A stretch of 20,812 nt of DNA from assembly GCA_946803715.1 (NCBI GenBank), contig CAMPET010000042.1, forward strand, positions 66,974-87,785, in the 5' to 3' direction. A model generated the notes under the pieces. That model saw only the letters and a list, made by a program, of their open reading frames with translations. It made no database searches and had not been told where the DNA came from. A program made the position numbers and the translations under genes. The stretch comes from Beroe ovata (Eukaryota; Ctenophora; Nuda; Beroida; Beroidae). Each line of letters opens with the position of its first letter. The stretch's first letter is position 1. This document shows, in pieces, positions 18,831 to 20,812 of the stretch.

Positions 18831-19290
18831 GTGAGTTGTTTACAGTGTTGCTAAAAATAGCTCTCAACCGTTCATCATGTGTGTGTGTCACACACACACA
18901 CACACACACACACAACTCATATATCGTGTTACCGCAGCAAGAGATCAGTGTGTGTGAGTAAGCGTGTCCATGTTGTGGTATAATATACACACACGCTATG
19001 AACACTGTTCATTGTTTTCGTTAGGACTGTGGTGGTCTGTCGTGGTTAATGTGCGTGTGTGTGTGAGTGTTTCAGAATTAATTTCACTGGTCTACATCAT
19101 GTTGTTTCGCCGACTCCAGTCTATACAACATGATTCGTGATTGGATTACCTCAGGGCTCCCTAGTTACACCCAGCTGTTGGCAAATTCCAGCCACTATGG
19201 AATGTGGTTAAGTGCTATATCGGATTGTATATCAAATTACAATGTTATGAGCAATGGAGCTTTGCAATCCTTCAAATTCAATAACAACAA
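18831..19290. other. Unresolved 3' end of the coiled-coil gene
   Basis: After the donor at 18831 several acceptors (CAG at 18936, TAG at 19024, CAG at 19073 and 19119) can be joined, but each gives only a short, unconvincing peptide before a stop. The terminal exon may be one of these, may lie outside the window, or the transcript may simply read into the stop at 18959. The stretch also holds a GT/CA fold-back microsatellite. Confidence 0.4.
18878..18913. repeat. GT-then-CA microsatellite (fold-back)
   Basis: A GT run of about five units passes directly into a CA run of about thirteen units, so the two halves are complementary and can form a hairpin in the pre-mRNA. It starts about 47 bases after the splice donor at 18831. 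Confidence 0.9.
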
Positions 19291-19296
19291 TTTATT
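19291..19296 (-). terminator. Candidate polyadenylation signal of the small minus-strand gene
   Basis: TTTATT on the plus strand reads AATAAA on the minus strand, 274 bases past the stop codon at 19570. Sequence match only. Confidence 0.3.
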
Positions 19297-19569
19297 CATA
19301 ATTCCTCTGAGGTATTTATAGGTTTCTGAAGGTTTAAATAATTCAGCATAATGAGGTTACGTATAAATTCAAATATGCTAAATGCAATCAAACAATGATA
19401 TCAAACGACTAAAATAGAACTGCTGTAGGTAATATTTCTTTGGAAATAATCATAAACTCGCTCGCAAACCCAAGCTAAGTTACATAAAATATCAAGAATT
19501 CAATCTACAACGATTATTATCAGTAAACAATGCAGTGTGTGGGTTCACACCATGAGAAGATTCACACCG

Positions 19570-19890
19570 TTACAACTCCCTCTTGATACGGGGTCTGGTT
19601 AGTGGGGCGAGAGTGTGTGACGGTGGGGCGAGTATACCGTACTTCCGCTCCAAACTGTCCAGCAGCTCTCTCCCGTGTGACAAGTCGTGTGTGACAGGTG
19701 GCTGTCTGTCAGGGACAGGGGGCAACTCTCCACACTCCTCCAATAAGTGGCGGGGTACGGCAACTGAGATGTCATGTTGGAAGGTGGGGACTGGAGCGTG
19801 GACTCGGGGGCGTGGTGCACGTAGAATAAGAGTGGGGTGTGCGGGGTTTGCAGTAGAGTTGACACAGAGTAGATCAATGTATGACGTCAT
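19570..19890 (-). CDS. Small proline-rich protein, 106 residues, unrecognised
   Basis: A single uninterrupted frame runs from an ATG embedded in TGACGTCA to TAA. Composition is rich in Pro, His, Leu and Arg, without repeats, membrane segments or cysteine pairs. The central part (HDISVAVPRHLLEECGELPP) and the C-terminal part (SHGRELLDSLERKYGIL, ending in a basic PRIKREL) look like ordinary protein sequence rather than chance. The length and the Pro/Arg-rich style resemble small axonemal or microtubule-lumen proteins, but that is only an impression. Overlapping frames on both strands (92 and 123 codons) are less protein-like. It could be the last or only exon of its gene. A CRE and a double E-box just upstream support a promoter here. 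Confidence 0.5.
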   Translation of the reverse strand: MTSYIDLLCVNSTANPAHPTLILRAPRPRVHAPVPTFQHDISVAVPRHLLEECGELPPVPDRQPPVTHDLSHGRELLDSLERKYGILAPPSHTLAPLTRPRIKREL

Positions 19891-19978
19891 GGTGTGTGTG
19901 GGGCATAGAATGAGAGAAAGTTACCGTGTTTTATACAGAACATGTAATTACTAATTGTACCACGTGACCTGTCACGTG
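19882..19978 (-). promoter_or_regulatory. CRE and palindromic E-box pair at the start of the small minus-strand gene
   Basis: TGACGTCA (full CRE) at 19882-19889 overlaps the ATG. About 70 bases upstream, CACGTGAC-CT-GTCACGTG (19961-19978) is a perfect inverted repeat holding two CACGTG E-boxes with flanks favoured by USF/MITF/TFEB-type bHLH-Zip factors. Binding is inferred from consensus only. Confidence 0.5.
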
Positions 19979-19990
19979 TGTCATGGTGTT

Positions 19991-20038
19991 GTCGTGGTTA
20001 CGTGTTGTCATGGTAACATGTAGTCATGGTAACATGTA
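19991..20038. repeat. 16-bp tandem repeat
   Basis: Three consecutive units, GTCGTGGTTACGTGTT then GTCATGGTAACATGTA twice, followed by a decayed partial unit (GTTATGG). Confidence 0.85.
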
Positions 20039-20640
20039 GTTATGGATTAAGGTAGCGTGATTGAGATTGTTGTGGATGTGAAGGAAACTGAAATCTGACC
20101 CTGTCTCTGCTTGTGTGTGGCCGTGGGGGTCTCATGACCGGACAATACTGATACGAATTAATGGAAATACTTCGATACAATTGATATCCATCCTTCGATA
20201 TCTACACTTCGATACTAATTGCCGGATCAAAATACGAAAACAATGCACTGGTTCTACTGAATTATTTTGGACCCTCACTGAAACAACTCTATGTCGCAAG
20301 ATAGACTCCCTGGAATTCTATGTTTGAGTAGCTATAGGAATTCTGTGTGTAACCTCTTGGGAATCGCTACTGACAATGTGGTGACATGTAGTGCAGAAGT
20401 ATTGCTGGCGCAGAGCCAAAATACAGTGCTAATTGACCGGTCGTGGACTCGTTCTCTATAGCGTTCCCACACAAGTTAGTTAACACAAGTTGGTTAATAC
20501 CTTCACACATACACCTCATTTAACTTCGTGCTTATACGAAACCACTAATGTCGTTATACACTGCGCGCTAGTGTCATTATGTACCGCTAGTGCTTATAGT
20601 CAGTGGTCACTAGGCCCTAGTGTCAAGTGTACGTATTTTA

Positions 20641-20690
20641 GTAGTGATAAAGTAGTGATAAAGTAGTGATAAAGTAGTGATAAAGTAGTG
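20641..20690. repeat. 11-bp tandem repeat
   Basis: Four exact units of GTAGTGATAAA followed by a partial unit, GTAGTGA, in AT-rich non-coding sequence. Confidence 0.92.
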
Positions 20691-20812
20691 AAGAAGATTT
20701 CCTGCGCTAGTGTGTCTGTGTCTGTATGTGTGTGTGTGACGTGTGCGTGTGTGTGTGTGTGAGTGTGGACAATGCGTCCACGCTTCCTTGATTTTTGTAT
20801 GCATCTGGCCGG

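Larger units (their letters stand above)
19979..20812. other. Intergenic right end with several short tandem repeats
   Basis: No gene is supported. Visible features are a 16-base tandem repeat at 19991-20038, three CTTCGATA copies around 20168-20214, a CACTAGG-C-CCTAGTG palindrome at about 20608-20622, an 11-base tandem repeat at 20641-20690 and a TG run near 20726-20760. A 70-codon frame at 20115-20327 has no recognisable content. Confidence 0.6.

Noticed and set aside
19130-19321. 63-codon frame considered as the last exon of the coiled-coil gene
   Set aside because: A join is possible, but the peptide (SYTQLLANSSHYGMWLSAIS...) looks like translated 3' UTR, and several other acceptors fit as well.
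20641-20690. Tandem repeats as a CRISPR array
   Set aside because: The units are 11 bases with no spacers, and the context is eukaryotic. It is a simple minisatellite.

Overview
The window looks like nuclear DNA of an invertebrate animal, possibly an early-branching marine one such as a sponge, though the phylum is a guess. The reasons are GT-AG introns, mostly 55-260 bp long, in nearly every gene, abundant (CA)n/(TG)n microsatellites, an animal-type DNA ligase I, a TTK/Mps1-like kinase and a TIR-HEAT protein. No bacterial operon structure, tRNA, rRNA or CRISPR array was seen.

Layout from left to right: (1) 28-2803, minus strand: the N-terminal part (586 residues, six exons) of DNA ligase I. 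The window ends shortly before the catalytic lysine exon. (2) 3640-4935, minus strand: an intronless 431-residue protein with an N-terminal TIR domain, an unrecognised middle region and C-terminal HEAT repeats. (3) 6641-10760, minus strand: a ten-exon, 523-residue Mps1/TTK-like protein kinase. Its seventh intron is swollen by a roughly 544-bp tandem duplication plus a third partial copy. (4) 10761-12195: a GC-rich, CpG-rich divergent promoter region carrying a long fold-back hairpin. (5) 12196-14434, plus strand: a nine-exon, 438-residue GT4-type glycosyltransferase. (6) 14435-16117: non-coding sequence with a MITE-like element (15317-15761) that may supply the first coding exon of the next gene. 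(7) 16118-18830, plus strand, both ends open: a large low-complexity and coiled-coil protein with a PP1-docking-like motif. (8) 19570-19890, minus strand: a small proline-rich orphan protein whose start region carries a CRE and a palindromic E-box pair.

Exon boundaries were worked out by hand from splice signals, reading phase and remembered family similarity. For LIG1, the kinase and the glycosyltransferase every junction keeps frame, which strongly supports those models. Ligase I (replication) and Mps1 (spindle checkpoint) are both cell-cycle genes. Otherwise the neighbours share no obvious pathway, as is usual in animal genomes. The item most worth follow-up is the TIR-HEAT gene, which keeps the glutamate position used by SARM1-type NAD-cleaving TIR domains.
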